From contig NMRA01000170.1 of the NCBI GenBank assembly GCA_002633005.1, positions 203,239 to 267,238 of the forward strand: DNA of 64,000 nt, in the 5' to 3' direction. Every line of letters begins with the position of its first letter. Positions within the stretch are counted from its first letter, which is position 1. Shown here piece after piece: positions 11,353 to 23,157 of this stretch. The stretch comes from Phoronis australis (taxonomy: Eukaryota; Phoronida; Phoronidae). The notes beneath the pieces are model-generated. The model worked only from the letters and a program-made list of their open reading frames with translations, was not told the DNA's origin and made no database searches. Position numbers and translations under genes: made by a program.

Positions 11353-11489
11353 TCCGATCCCCGGGGCTCCTGTTTTAGAGGTCGGGGTTCGTGTTTTACG
11401 GGTTGGTTAGCTGTTTCGAAGGTGCGGGAGTCTGTTTTCGACTCCGAGATATCTGTTTTACACCGGGATTCCCGTATGGAACACCCAGC
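11353..11489 (-). repeat. Outer right arm of palindromic element
   Basis: Partner of 9411-9535, with the same degenerate 20-base theme on the opposite strand (GGTCGGGGTTCGTGTTTTACG). It is separated from the inner arm by about 260 bases that have no partner on the left. Confidence 0.7.
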
Positions 11490-12200
11490 AAATTAGAGGA
11501 ATGCTTCCATTGGAAATATTCAAAGCAAACAGGAATCACTGAGAGTTTGTGAAATCAACGCAAGAATTTTTTTCAGGATTTTGCCCCAAATCATTTTTCA
11601 TATTAGAAAAAAAATGACAGCTAAAAATTTTATAACTGGGATGTCGATTGTTTCCACTGAGAGCAGACTACAATGATGTCAACCTGGTAGTAGCTAATTT
11701 GACCCCCCCCCCCCTCATGGGCTCCATTAATTTTGTGTGCAATGGGTAGCATTAGGGGGCCACGACATCCCTATTCATTTCAAAATGAGACCTCCCCAGT
11801 CATAACTCAATCAATTTTACATTAGCTCCCTTCCCCCGTTCATTGCAAAGTGTCCTTAGGTTGAACCCCCCCTCGCGTCGACAACCATTTACCCCATTTG
11901 ACACCATGCTAAATACCCATGGCAACGACAAAGGTGACTGGGTCAAGCTTCTTAACAATTCGGAATCACGGATATTACCTTGGAAGTTTCAGTTATCTTG
12001 ACCACAATGCACTTTTGATCTATGATAAACATCAGTGGTTGAAAATGTACATCAGATTAGCTAACTTGACTTGTTCGTCTCGAATGTTTTAGTTGAATGT
12101 TTTTCGTAGACAATCATCAACCTTCAGTATGAACACGTCCAACAAGTTGAAGTCATCTTCCAAGAGCGCCAAATCTACACAGATCATAGTCTGTGATTTT
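11490..12200. other. No gene seen; C-rich tracts
   Basis: Contains a poly-C run near 11702 and other C-rich tracts to 11870, like the remains of another DNA element. No exon is recognised. Confidence 0.4.
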
Positions 12201-12214
12201 TCTGTTGACCATAG

Positions 12215-12370
12215 CGCCACCAATTAACTGGGCGTATATGTAGTCGAACCTCTAAACAAGTGTAACACAACGCATACGCAAGCGCACCCCGGCCAACCCA
12301 CGATCGAGGACACCCGGAAGGCGATCGAGAACGAAATTTGTCGCGAGAAGCGAAGCCAGGCAAGGTGAGT
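12215..12370 (+). other. Exon-like segment, left copy of a convergent inverted pair
   Basis: The core 12278-12336 is almost identical to the reverse complement of 15185-15250 (shared CACCCCGGCCAACCC, GATCGAGGACACCCGG and AAGGCGATCGAGAACGA). It ends in a good donor, CAAG|GTGAGT at 12366. Two frames are open through it: one reads PGQPTIEDTRKAIENE, the other TPANPRSRTPGRRSRT. The single difference between copies in the core is synonymous in the second frame, a weak hint for that frame. No domain is recognised. The copy could be a duplicated exon or part of a transposon. Confidence 0.5.
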
Positions 12371-14132
12371 AAATTTTGTGAATTTTCGTTGTTTTTACTT
12401 CTAATGTGAAAACAGAGACATGAGTTCAAGGCGTAACAAATTGAGGAAGGGCAGGTACAGGCTTAAGCTAGTGTCTCTTCCAATTATTGGAGGAAAGTTA
12501 CGTTGACCGAGGCATCGCATGAGCTGAAGGTGATTTGTATGTCATTTTGGCAAATTGTAGTTATTTTTGGCACTAAATCAATAAATTGAAGTTATGAAGA
12601 AATGTGTAATTATATAACGCAACACTTGTTTGTAGTTTTGTCAGGATCTTTGATTTTTTGACACTTTTCTGTTAAAAGATGCGATCGAGAACGCATCGTG
12701 GTGTGTCGAACAGTAATTAACTTTTTACTTACAAAACGTGAAAAGGTTACAAAATAAGTGTGGTGCAATGAATTAGTCACATTTTACGTAATTACTGTGT
12801 TATTTTCGTATCAAAACTAAACAATATCATAGCATAAATCTCCATGAGCACTGCGTATATATCAAGCTTACTATTTTAGCTATAGATATTTTCACAAAAG
12901 AATTTATTTTCTTTTCAGGAAACAAGTTCACTGGCGAGCTTCAACGATCATGTTACCCACGACATGAAGGTACACCCTACCAGGGTTTTGAAATACAGAC
13001 ATCTACTTTTAGACGAAACCTCTGGGAACAAGGAGTTCTAAACTGAAGACTCCCGCAAGAGTTGTTCCATGTGGCGTGTCAGCCAGCGGTAAACAAATTG
13101 CTGCAGCAGATGAAAGAGAGTGTAGAATTGTCTTCCAAAATTGTGACAGTCAGTGAAGTCATAGAATGATGATAAGCTTGCCATGGGGAGAGAGAGGAGT
13201 GCTGCAACGCCATTCACGAGATGATTCACAGATTCCCACTCATGAACGTCTGGAATCTAAAAATTGGCCTGGAGTTGTGTCAACTGATGTGCTGATAAAA
13301 CGGGTGGGATTTTATTTGATGTTTTGCTGATGACATCGATACAGAGATGAACATATTGACTTTTGGCACCCTTGTGGCTTGAATGTACGTTGTGTTTGAC
13401 TCTTCTGTTTTGAAGTCATGTCCTAAGTTCACCATGCATCTTCAGTTCATGATCTCCAGTTTCATGTGACATTGAAAAAGATTGAGACAGTTATAATACA
13501 CGTGCTATATTGTGATTTTCTCAAAACGTAGTCAACATGTTGTCTTTAACATTACTTCAACTACACACTGTGGTGATTTACACAGGAAATCAACAATATT
13601 ATAGCATTTCTATTATGATATTAATCTTTTATCACACATACCTCAAAATTGGTCATACAAAAATATATGAAATATTGCTTTAGAGAAATCAACATTACAA
13701 ATCCACTGAACATTACTTACGAAATACTTTTGGTATGTAGTATTAGACTAAATCATCACTGAATCATAGACAATATATTTCGGATTGATTGATAGTATTA
13801 TGATAATCTATCACAGGAAATCAGCAACAATATGAAAGCAATTTCTACAATAATCATAGACATATATTTTCTTTTAAATTCTAATTGGTCAGAACAATTT
13901 TATGTAAGTATTGCCCACTGACACATAGTATTGCCATTTAAATCTAACTAAACAGCACAAAAATGCACTGGTTCTCTTAAAGATCCTGTTGAAATAACAC
14001 AAATATAGAAAGAAACTTGAGGAAAAAAGGTTCAAAAAACGTCAAAATGCTATCACAACTACCAACCATAAACTCTGTAAATCTGAATAAACTATAGTGA
14101 CTTAATAACTTTCACCACTGGACGTAATGATT
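12371..14132. other. Unassigned stretch between the convergent copies
   Basis: The part at 12918-13310 has higher GC, follows a CAG acceptor-like site (TTTTCAG at 12912-12918) and looks like old coding sequence with stops, for example a run reading KQIAAADERECRIVFQNC. I cannot assign it. The part at 13400-14130 is very AT-rich with no signal. Confidence 0.35.
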
Positions 14133-14330
14133 TCATTCATGAGGTTTCTGCTTCTTATGCCTGTAGAAGGAGGCATACTGTTTGCATGACATGCCACATT
14201 CACCACAAAAGGAGTGTCCTCGTGCTATGACGCAATGTGTCGCGTAAGCTCACTCTTTCCGTGATACATTGATCACAGGTAGGACACTGAATTGACTTGG
14301 TTCCTGAGCACGATGCTTCATGTTGTGTTT
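14133..14330 (-). pseudogene. Degenerate C2H2 zinc-finger coding remnant
   Basis: On the minus strand a first unit reads IQCPTCDQ...LRDTLRHSTRT. After a frameshift a second unit reads FCGECGMSCKQYASFYRHK, followed by KQKPHE and a stop at 14133-14135. C-x2-C and the aromatic/Leu-x-x-H spacing of C2H2 fingers are visible, but the frame is broken between fingers and the final His pairs are imperfect. It lies downstream, in transcription order, of the exon-like copy at 15171-15360, so both may derive from one dead gene or transposon. Confidence 0.55.
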
Positions 14331-15170
14331 TCCTATAACGGTAAACGGGTCTTGACGCATGCAACGCGTCTCAATCCCAGGGCTGGTAAAGGTCTTGCTT
14401 GCTGTAGTGTCACTGTGTTTTATTGCCACGTGGTCATACTAAGTCGATTTCCTAGTTCCTGAACGAAGCTCCACAACATACATACACTCCTTTGTGAATA
14501 TTACTCTTTTTTTTGAAGGCGTGGACGTTAACAACCTGAAGGACTAGTCGTGTGGCTACAGTTCAACTGAAAAATCAAACGCATTCAGTTGTACGTTTGT
14601 TAGGCTAAATATATCTCACACAGAAATCGTGACAAAACGATGAAATATAATTAATAATTAACCCATCAATCAACTCAGGTTCCGTATTATGCTAAAAATT
14701 ATTGACATAATATCCCAACTTGAAGCACTATTCAGGCCAATGCAGAGAAAAAAAAAGTGCGTTCACGATCGCTTTTTTGAACTCACGATCGCCATAAAGA
14801 ATTAACGACTTCGTTTCCGATTGCCGTCTCACACGAGGACCTGCTTGTAGTGGTAAATACCTCGAATTGTTTCGCAAATCATAACTAACAAAGGTGTCAC
14901 CAGGGACGATTAAACTATAAACGTCACACGTCTCTACTTAAGAACCCTGGAATTGCTAATAACAGTAGAAATTGTCGATTTTACGAGGCGCAAGGCATTT
15001 TACCGAAAGTCATTGCTTTCTTAGCTCTTTATTTTAAAAAACAAGCAAAAGCCAAGTATCATTTCAGATCCACAACAAAGGCTACATTCTGACGCTTTTC
15101 TGTGTGGAGCATTCGTACCAAAGTAGCATTCATTTAAGAAGAAAATGACACTTAAACTCACCGGGTACGT

Positions 15171-15360
15171 CACTGTCGTCATCCATTTTTGGTGTAAGGT
15201 CTCGTTCTCGATCGCCTTCCGGGTGTCCTCGATCGCGGGTTGGCCGGGGTGAAGCGTGAACCTGTGACACGAGTTCGCGTTCGCATCTGACGTGTAGTCG
15301 AAGTTCTTTATTTCTGTTTTACCCTTTGTTGGCATATTGATAAATGCTCTACATTTCAAT
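15171..15360 (-). other. Exon-like segment, right copy of a convergent inverted pair
   Basis: A minus-strand open frame containing FDYTSDANANSCHRF and PGQPAIEDTRKAIENE; it runs into a donor (CCCG|GTGAGTTT). The overlapping basic frame seen in the left copy (TPANPRSRTPGRRSRT) is also open for part of it. The flank 5' to the core also matches the left copy weakly (GTAGTCGAA). No family is recognised. Downstream are zinc-finger remains (14133-14330); upstream is a possible first exon (16109-16153), but their phases do not join directly. Confidence 0.45.
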
Positions 15361-16108
15361 TCCAGCCATCAATTAAAGAAAAATTCGTTGAATTCATTGA
15401 AATCCGTTTTCAAATATTATGAAGAAAATGTCGTCGTCTCCAAACTCAGTCATAATTGCAATAGACTTTTCGTTGGACATATTTCGATTTTTTAATCAAC
15501 ACTGTCACGAAAGGAAATCACTCATTTCGTATTCAGTCTCTGAAATAGTCTCAACAATAAAGTTAAAATCGTTACGCTTTTGGTCTTATTATAATTACAT
15601 GCATTATTACATTCAGGAAAATTGGGATAAAGCATAGAAATGTATTTGCACTGGTATTAAGATAGGAGCAAGTTGAAATTATTGTGTCATTTGTACAAAT
15701 ATTACAAGCCTCGTCAGTTCTGTAGTTGGGCTTAGATATATGTTGTCCGCTACCGATACGTTATACACAGGCTGTAAAATATGTTTCGTTTCTTCTAGGA
15801 TATTCTGAATTAAAGGTTTCGTTGATAGAGCGGAACTTTCTGCTAACCGTGCGCTTTAAGAATTTTATAAACGTTTCTTGAAACAAAATTTTCATCACTT
15901 GCATTTCAACGTATTAAGGACTTATCATAGGTATCTTGCAAAACAATTTGTGAGTGAAATGAGACGTTACTTTGTCATCTAGTTTCATATCTAGTAGCCA
16001 GTCGTCCAAGAAACTGACAACACTGACAGCAGGCTCACACTTGGCAATTTACTTCTGTTAACTCACTTCATGTAATAATGATTTTATTCACAAAAAGCTT
16101 ACACTTAC
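15361..16108. other. No gene recognised
   Basis: AT-rich. The plus-strand open frame at 15419-15637 is low-complexity and matches no family. It may be intron between the candidate exons on the minus strand. Confidence 0.35.
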
Positions 16109-16153
16109 GTCTACAGCAGCACATCGTATCACGTTCTTCGGTTGGTCCGCCAT
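16109..16153 (-). CDS. Possible first coding exon of an unknown gene
   Basis: An ATG at 16153 in good context (CAGC ATG GCG) opens 15 codons (MADQPKNVIRCAAVD) and ends exactly at a consensus donor GTAAGT in phase 0. Start, composition and donor are typical of an animal first exon, but no matching downstream exon could be confirmed. The nearest downstream candidates (15171-15360, 14133-14330) do not join in phase without further exons. The function is unknown. Confidence 0.35.
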
Positions 16154-18100
16154 GCTGAGCTGTCAAATCATATTAAAACTTTTAACCAAGCAGAGAAACT
16201 TATATGATTCACTCACGCTATTCCTATACGCGCTTTTCTGATTACGCAGGTGTTTCCATGTGCACGTGCAAAAATTGTTTTTTGCTGCGTTATTGTCATT
16301 ATTTATTACACGCCCTGTGTCCGCTTCACGAAAATTGTTAGCAGTTTTAACGGAGTATTTCGCTCCTGTCTGCTCACGGCTGTAAACATGAATGTTATAA
16401 AATAGGTCGATAAAACGGGCAGTAAGAAGCAAATTAAACGTAAGTGGAAGTTGAATTTTACCAGCCACAATCATTTAAATTCAGTGACAAATTGTCTGAT
16501 ATGACCTCTACACCGCGTAAGATAGGTATGAGACCAACGCTATTCAATGGAGCTGCATCGGCCTTTATCAAACCAAGGAGTTAGGTCAAAGATCTTTGGT
16601 TTGGTGTATGTTTTCCCCGGACACTTTAAAAAATGCAAATTCTTGCTAAAAACAGGAAAAATATCACCGAAAGCACATTTTCCATGAACAACACCACTTA
16701 TAAGAATAAAACGAAAGGTGCAATTTTTCATTACATTTTTGTTTTTTAACAAAAAACCAACCTTTCAAGCAATTTTCATTGTATTATAATTGTACACTGT
16801 TGAACTATCTTAATCTGATTGTGATTTAGGATTAAACATTAAAACTCCAAAACTGTGGTACATGTTGATCAATATTCAATGTTTGGCCTGCTGCATGTGT
16901 CTCAATGAACGTGGAATAGCACAAGCTGTTTTCTCCATCACTTAATATATTTTCACGAGGCTCACTCAAATTGTTCCAAAGGCATTACTGTTCATTGTAA
17001 ATGGCGTTTTATTTCAGTGTGAAGAAGGACCGTAGGAGTCACGGGGAGGTATAATTGCTGACTGACGGGCGAGTATGCTGGAGTTAGACGAAGTTTGTGG
17101 TGCTGAATATTGACACCCTTCTATATGGCTCTGGGTCATGACCTGATTCAGATATGGACGGGTATCTCAAATAAAAGTCGACTGATTGGTATTTCCAGAA
17201 TTAAGATCCGCTTTCATCTTGTTTATTTGTCTAATATTTGTCTCACAATTCCTACTTTATCATACTTTTTGTTAACGAAATATCACCACCCTTCCTTACT
17301 GCAAACAATGAAACCGCTTGAAAATCTTAAATTAATCATTCGTTTAGTTTTTACATCAAAAGTTTCATGTATTTGTAATTTAAAGTACTTTTATGTTTTA
17401 ATACCACTAGATAAAGCTAAAAACTATAAAACGCTTATTTTTTCTATTAATGTGTCCTATTGTGCTCGTTTAATTTGCTTAATGAATGCTTAAATATTTC
17501 TAGTGCATGTGAGCCCCCTCGTTTAGCAAAGTGGGCAAAAAGGTCTGCCTCAGAGATTAAAAAAGTCCGGAAAAAGTAGAAAACGAGACAAAAAGGCACA
17601 CTAAAAAGGAAGAACTTCGCACAACTCATACCTCTAAACGTATCCCGTTTTTTTTAGTAAAAGATCCACATTCTCAAAAATTTGACCCCCCCCCTTTTAG
17701 GCTGGGTGCACGCACGTAGTGTTTCTGTTCAGATATTTGGGACAATATTTTTGTCAATGATACATTCATTCTATACGAACTCCGAATTTCAACATATTGC
17801 GCAAATTTAAACACAGAATTTGTTTTAAATGTACCTATAAAGGAAGTGGAAAACGACAAAATAAAGTTGCCAGGTGAAAGTACTGGCCAAAAGTTTTTTT
17901 TTTAACTCCTGCCGTTTCGTTGTTCCTCGGCCCAATTTTCTGTCTATTACAACCGAGCTCTACTGCCCATTGAAGGGAACCTCGCCTGTGGCCATCCACC
18001 GGTACAGCGCGAACAAGAGCTGCTCACCCCTCAGCTATATTGAACGCGTCCATCAAAGAACCCGGATTTTAGATAATTGAGTTCACATCGGTGTAGCGTC
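16154..18100. other. Intergenic, nothing beyond one repeat copy
   Basis: AT-rich sequence with only short chance frames. A repeat copy of the GGCTGGG family lies at 17505-17720. The right end should contain the promoter of the Ly6-type gene that starts at 18101; no TATA box stands out. Confidence 0.4.
17505..17720 (+). mobile_element. Third copy of the GGCTGGG inverted-repeat element
   Basis: Starts GTGAGCCCCCTCGTTTAGCAAAGTGGGCAAAAAGGTC, matching the reverse complement of the 6690-6600 part of the LDLa intron copy. It ends with a C run and TTTTAGGCTGGGTGCACGCACG, matching 5108-5130 of the 4589-5196 element. The copies differ at many sites, so the family is old. Confidence 0.5.
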
Positions 18101-21100
18101 ATGGCGTCTCCGCTGTTATTAATTTTGGGTACTATATGCCTTTTATTACTAGTTTCTTCCGGTAAGTACTCATTCTTTTGAACGCATATTATATGTCATA
18201 ATAGTCCCAATGTTGAAAATGGAGGAATCGTGTTTGCCTCTCATAGTACTTGCTGCTTTAGTGTCCACCTGAGTGCTGTGAACTGGTCGGATGTTCGATT
18301 TACTGTACCGCACCGACTTGCGATTGAGCAATCGTCTGCCGATCACATTTTGTCATATACATTTTGTGGTTAATGTTGATAGACTACGCTATTTTCTCCA
18401 TTAATCACCACATACGGTAAGGAGCTCATCGCTTTCCTTGTTGAGTTAGAAATTTACTGTGTTAGTTTGGAACGACCTTTCCACGTGATCTCCCCTCTGT
18501 CCATAATCGATTCCAGTAATTGAGTAGTACACCAACAAATCTTAGCCGAAACGGATTAATCGACAGAGCTCATCACGAACTGACTAACAGTGCCCAAGTA
18601 TCATTGATGCTGGAGTTTTTCTCAGTGATATGTAAGCTAATGTCGGGTCGGAACAATGTCATATTCCTATCCCTAGTTATAATTATAAGATTCATGTTAT
18701 CGCAATTGTATTGCACAAACTCGTGAGCTTAATGGTGGACAATCCTCTCCTGTTTGATCTATGGTTTAACCTACAAAGGGTCAGGACGGTCTCACCTTCG
18801 CTTCGAATAAAGAACATGAAGGCGTCGCATTGATGCTGACTGTTCGTCCAAAACCGACAACGTACCCTGAAAGAAATACTTATTATGGAATTACTCCTTA
18901 TCGAAGAGGACATGTGACAGCTTTGAAACACTCAATGAGGCATAATAGCAAACCTGTGCTTTTGCCACACATTTTAATGTGTTTATTCTTCATCTAAGGG
19001 ACAAGGTACCAACAGTTTCCGTATTAACCTTGAACATCTTCGGTAGCTATCACTAGAATTTTTTAAGTTGTTCTATTCTGTTATTCTTTTATTTGCAGCA
19101 TTTTGTGTATTTGCTGTGCGTTTGTAAGGTCACTCATATTTACGTAATTTCCCCAGGGGCCTACGAAGAAGCCCATTGTTTTGACTATGTAAAATTGTAA
19201 TGAAGGGTACTGAATTTTGTGCAAAAATGTACTAGGTTTAGTGTCACACAGTGTTGCTGTTGACCTTGCGGCAGTAAACCTAGTAGTGTGTCAGAGGGGT
19301 GTTAATCACGTAGCACGATCATATTCACAAACTTTCTGTTCTATTTTGTGCAATAGATGGAGCCATTTGGTTACTCAACCTTCCTTTCTTTTGCATTTGT
19401 CTGGATACACTTGGACTTGTAGAGTATTACCTTGCTGCCCTATTCGTTTGAGTAATATTGTATCCACGCGTGCCGCTCGAAAACAAAGCACTTTAGGCTG
19501 TGCTGTGGTCAACCCCAGGGCAGTCTTCAGCCTGGTCTGCGTGATTTAGTGGGCATAACCTTACTACGAAACTTCCCGTCACTCCAGTCGAGCAGAACCC
19601 AGTGTTGCCATAGTCTGAGGTCGAGGACGGAACGTATTAATGACACCATGGGCTTCCTTGTGGAAGTCCTTGCTACGAAGGACAGCACTGGGTGATAAAT
19701 TTTTGGTTTCCAATACTGAATTATTGAGTACGTGATGGCTCAAGCAGACCTACTTTTACAGCAAGGTGAAACCATACAGTAGGTCTAGTTTCAAAGTCAG
19801 ATCCACGGGAACAAAATTTGAACTACCAGTCGTTGTACATTTTTAGACGCCCTGTATTATCGGTGCTGCTAGAACAGAATTCATAGACATGCCTTAGTCC
19901 AATGCGTGTACTTGATATTCCACTTATATCGAACACTTCTAGTAAAGTTTTTTCTTGTTTTGTATTTTCTTGTACTGATGTAAAATAAACATTTTTTACT
20001 TACTTAATTACTAACATCGCGTAATCCGCGTAGGCGTGAACTTAAAATTAATTATTCATTAAAGTATCCAGGTGAAAGTTTTTGCTAATCGTAAAGAATT
20101 TTTGTATGGTCACCCATTATCTCTTTTACCGGAAGCTGTGTCACAGAATCGGAGGAATATGTGAATGATTGGTCAATTAATGTTGGGTGAATAAGATCGC
20201 CAATTGTTGAAAAAGAAAAATAAAGCTAGGTTATAATTACATTGTTTTATGAACACGTGATTTGCTTTAGTACTGTACATTTTTTTTCAACGTGAACGTT
20301 ATTATTTGAGTGAAATGCCAAGTTTCCTAGGCTATTCCGAGTTCACGCATACGCGATGTTGAGATTAAGCAGAATTCCAAATTCAAGCACAGTACTATCA
20401 CGAATTTAAAGATAAGAGCAGCTGCAGATGTCAACCTTGGAACACGTTTCCTGACCTTTGCCCTTCTCTCCTTGGCTTCCCAGAGGAAGGAGGAAGAGTT
20501 CTCATTGCGATAGTGAAATGACAACTCTTCCGATTGTAGACCCTGTTCTCATCTGTGCAAATCGAGCAATTTAGAAGCAAAGCAGAATAGTGTGGTGTTC
20601 GGCATGGCCTAAAATAGAAACATTAAGAAGACCACGGATTTAATTTGCGAATCCTAACGAATGCCTTGGTCATATACGTCGCTGCTCGACCGATCCCGCC
20701 AACTGAGTTCTGCTCGATTTTTCATCGGTTCACATAAAGCATCATATCAAGCCTCCGACGCCGATTCGATGAGGATGCGGCAGAAAAAAATGGACCTATG
20801 TACCTAGCGCCAGCGGGACATCTGCGTCAAAACGGTGTTGCTTGTCCCATAGAAAATCGCCCGGTCATTGGCATCTATCGAATTCAATGGGCGGGAAGGA
20901 CCGAGGATAGCCCGATACGTATGTGAAATTTTGTGGCGACTTCTGGAGAACAGGCGAAGGATTCGTCTCATTGAAAACAAATTTTATAGCTGAAGTTTTG
21001 TCCGATCACATTATATATTTACGGTCATGCTGTTCATTGTTATAAATGAACTTCAATGTGGACCACAAAGTGATCACGAACTGTTGAATTACTGCATAAC

Positions 21101-23157
21101 TGCATCGCAAAGCGTAAATTTTATTTTCATGACCGATTTGACGACGTTGGTATATAATGTAAAATATACGCCCATTAGAATTCCTGTCTCCTTTGAAGAC
21201 ATCATGTTACCACAGTCTGCCTTCAGCCTCCTTGAAATGTATGTATGTTTAATTAACTGTGTTATGCACAGTGTTATGCACGAACACGTCATATAGAAAT
21301 TGAACAGTGTCGCTGCGAGTAACCATGGAGCAAATGGTCTTGAAGTGTCACAAAACGTAGTAATACAGTATGATGAAACTAATTACATTGTTGACAGGTG
21401 GCGCTATCCGATGTCATGTTTGTAACACCCTCTACCACGGGGACGACTGCAACGACGAACTAAAGGTGGACAAATTCATAACTAACTGCACGATAGACAG
21501 GACAACGAACAAACCCTTCACGCAGTGTAGGAAAATAAAACAAACTGGTAAGTACAGGATTGGCTGCTGTTGGATGCACATTAACTCGTAAAACATGTCC
21601 TGTTGGGAAACTATGTACAAAGAATGGAAAGTGGCGTATTTTGCAAGTTCTAAATATCATTTTTTTTCTGTTGTGATAATTTTGCTATAAAAATATATTT
21701 TATAAATTCATTTCTGTGTGTGTGGACATAAAGCTTCCTCTGAAAGAGTTATCTTTCATATTTTGCTTTTTTACAAGTCCTTTATCGGCGAGAATGAAAC
21801 TTACAACCTCGGGGGGTCGAAGTCCAGCGATTTTGTGGCGGCACACTCGATAAATGGCAGAATATTTTAAGCGTATTTAACTGGTAAAGACACCAATCTT
21901 AATTTTAATGGGTGGTTGGTAGACAGCGATGAGAATTGGCGATATGTAATAAACCACATAAAACAGTAAACTGATGTTTATAGCTCGGGTGTTAGGAATT
22001 GAACAATAATCCCAGATATGTTGTAAAACTGATTATTATCATCCAGATCGCTTGCATAGCTTCCATAACATCCGAATCTTATCTTAACATGTTTTTAAGT
22101 CAGTTACTTACACTTCTTGTTATTAATGGTTATTATTATTTTTTGTTATTGTTGTTATTAATATCATTTTTCAATGCCATGACAGCGTAATTGTCGCCAC
22201 TGTGCTCAAACTTCATGACAAAAAGCTGTCCACAGTTCGGACAAAACTGGTATTGCACAGGGTAGTCACTCTTCTTTAGTAACGATTTTGTTCTCATGAA
22301 TACAATTATTTTTTTCTGGAGCTGTGTTCTAGGCACAAATATTTTCCGTTTCTTTTCAAACTTTGAGACCAGGCACAAGTAGGAATGTGCTTTGCTCAGT
22401 GCATCGTGGGGAAAGAAATATTCAAGAGACAAAGCTGAAGTCTATCAGAAAGGTAGTTCAGCTAATGAGAAAGAAATTGTGTTCATGAGAATATAACTGT
22501 AATAGTGAGTACGTCCTTGCACTTCGTGACAACGCTGCCTAATCCCTTTGTGGTGCAAATGTTCAGCTTCTGAAAACCCTCGGTCTTCGGTGATTTCGGA
22601 GAATATTTTTACGTTTAAAGGTGCATTAAACCCGCGCTTTCTGTCAAGATTTCATTTAGGCAATGCACCATTATAAAGTTGGCACACCCTAACTAGGTTT
22701 AGAAGGGATATCTGGGCTCGGAAAGAACTGATCGTTGTTATTTTGGTGTGAGGTGAACTCTTATGAGCTTGGTCTGAAGAAATAAGTAACTACCGGTTCT
22801 CCCTTCTCGTCTCGAACCTGAGTAAGGAACAAGTTTGCACCAGATTTATAGCCGTAATGGTCTGATCCAAAAAAATTGGTTAGTTTTTTTGACGGGAGGT
22901 GGATTTATAGCCGCTTAGTTAATGTCCAATTCTGTATCTCTCTTGTTTCAGTGTATGACCAACCACGGTTGATTCGGCAGTGCGCTGGCGCGGCGGAAAC
23001 GGTTGAGGAGGACTGCGTTGAGCGATCGGGGGGTTACGAGGTCAGGATGACGTACTGCCACTGTAATGGCGACCTGTGTAACGCATCTCCTAAAAACTTC
23101 GCTAGTCTCTATGCTATCGCCTTGGCGTTAGTCTCTCACTTGTTTAAGTTGTATTAA
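18101..23157 (+). CDS. Ly6/quiver-type GPI-anchored three-finger protein
   Basis: There are three exons: 18101-18161, 21398-21547 and 22952-23157. The borders are CG|GTAAGT, TTGACAG|, CTG|GTAAGT and TGTTTCAG|, and every join is phase 1. The product is 138 residues. Residues 1-20 form a hydrophobic signal peptide (MASPLLLILGTICLLLLVSS). The mature part opens IRCHVCN and has ten Cys, ending in the hallmark CHCNGDLCN. Two further features, CRK after the third loop and the C-terminal C-x-C-x4-CN, fit the quiver/sleepless branch of the Ly6/uPAR superfamily. The last about 20 residues are hydrophobic after a small-residue stretch (NASPKN), as for GPI-anchor addition. Family members sit on the outer membrane leaflet and modulate channels or receptors; the target here cannot be inferred. 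The intact frame, phases and all ten Cys argue for a working gene. Confidence 0.87.
18162..21397. other. Ly6-type gene intron 1
   Basis: A 3.2-kb intron. It contains no exon I can support; the frame at 19217-19549 matches nothing known. GC-richer patches near 20640-20960 may be old repeat. Confidence 0.5.
21548..22951. other. Ly6-type gene intron 2
   Basis: A 1.4-kb intron, AT-rich, with an ATT-rich tract near 22125-22165. A minus-strand frame at 22136-22432 contains a CPNCG motif but no recognisable domain and is partly low-complexity. Confidence 0.5.

Larger units (their letters stand above)
9411..11489. mobile_element. Nested palindromic (fold-back-like) element, about 2.1 kb
   Basis: There are two concentric pairs of inverted repeats. 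The outer pair is 9411-9535 with 11353-11489 (shared, on the left strand: GTTCCAT, GACTCCCG, CTTC-AAACAGCTAACC, AACCCC-ACCT-TAAAACAG). The inner pair is 9592-9757 with 10921-11093 (shared: AAGGCAACCTTTTTTC, AAAATAAGGTTC, TTGGTTATCCCAGA, GACGTTTTGGGAGGCAAGAA). The outer arms are made of degenerate units of about 20 bases with the theme CCCGACCTTTAAAACAG. The right side has about 260 extra bases between inner and outer arms, and the left side only about 55. The core holds a decayed THAP domain on the minus strand. This fits a DNA transposon with long subterminal inverted repeats, such as a fold-back or THAP/P-type element; its family is not identified. Confidence 0.75.

Noticed and set aside
22136-22432. 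Minus-strand frame with CPNCG in a Ly6-gene intron
   Set aside because: Single zinc-ribbon-like half motif, low-complexity Asn tail, no partner motif.
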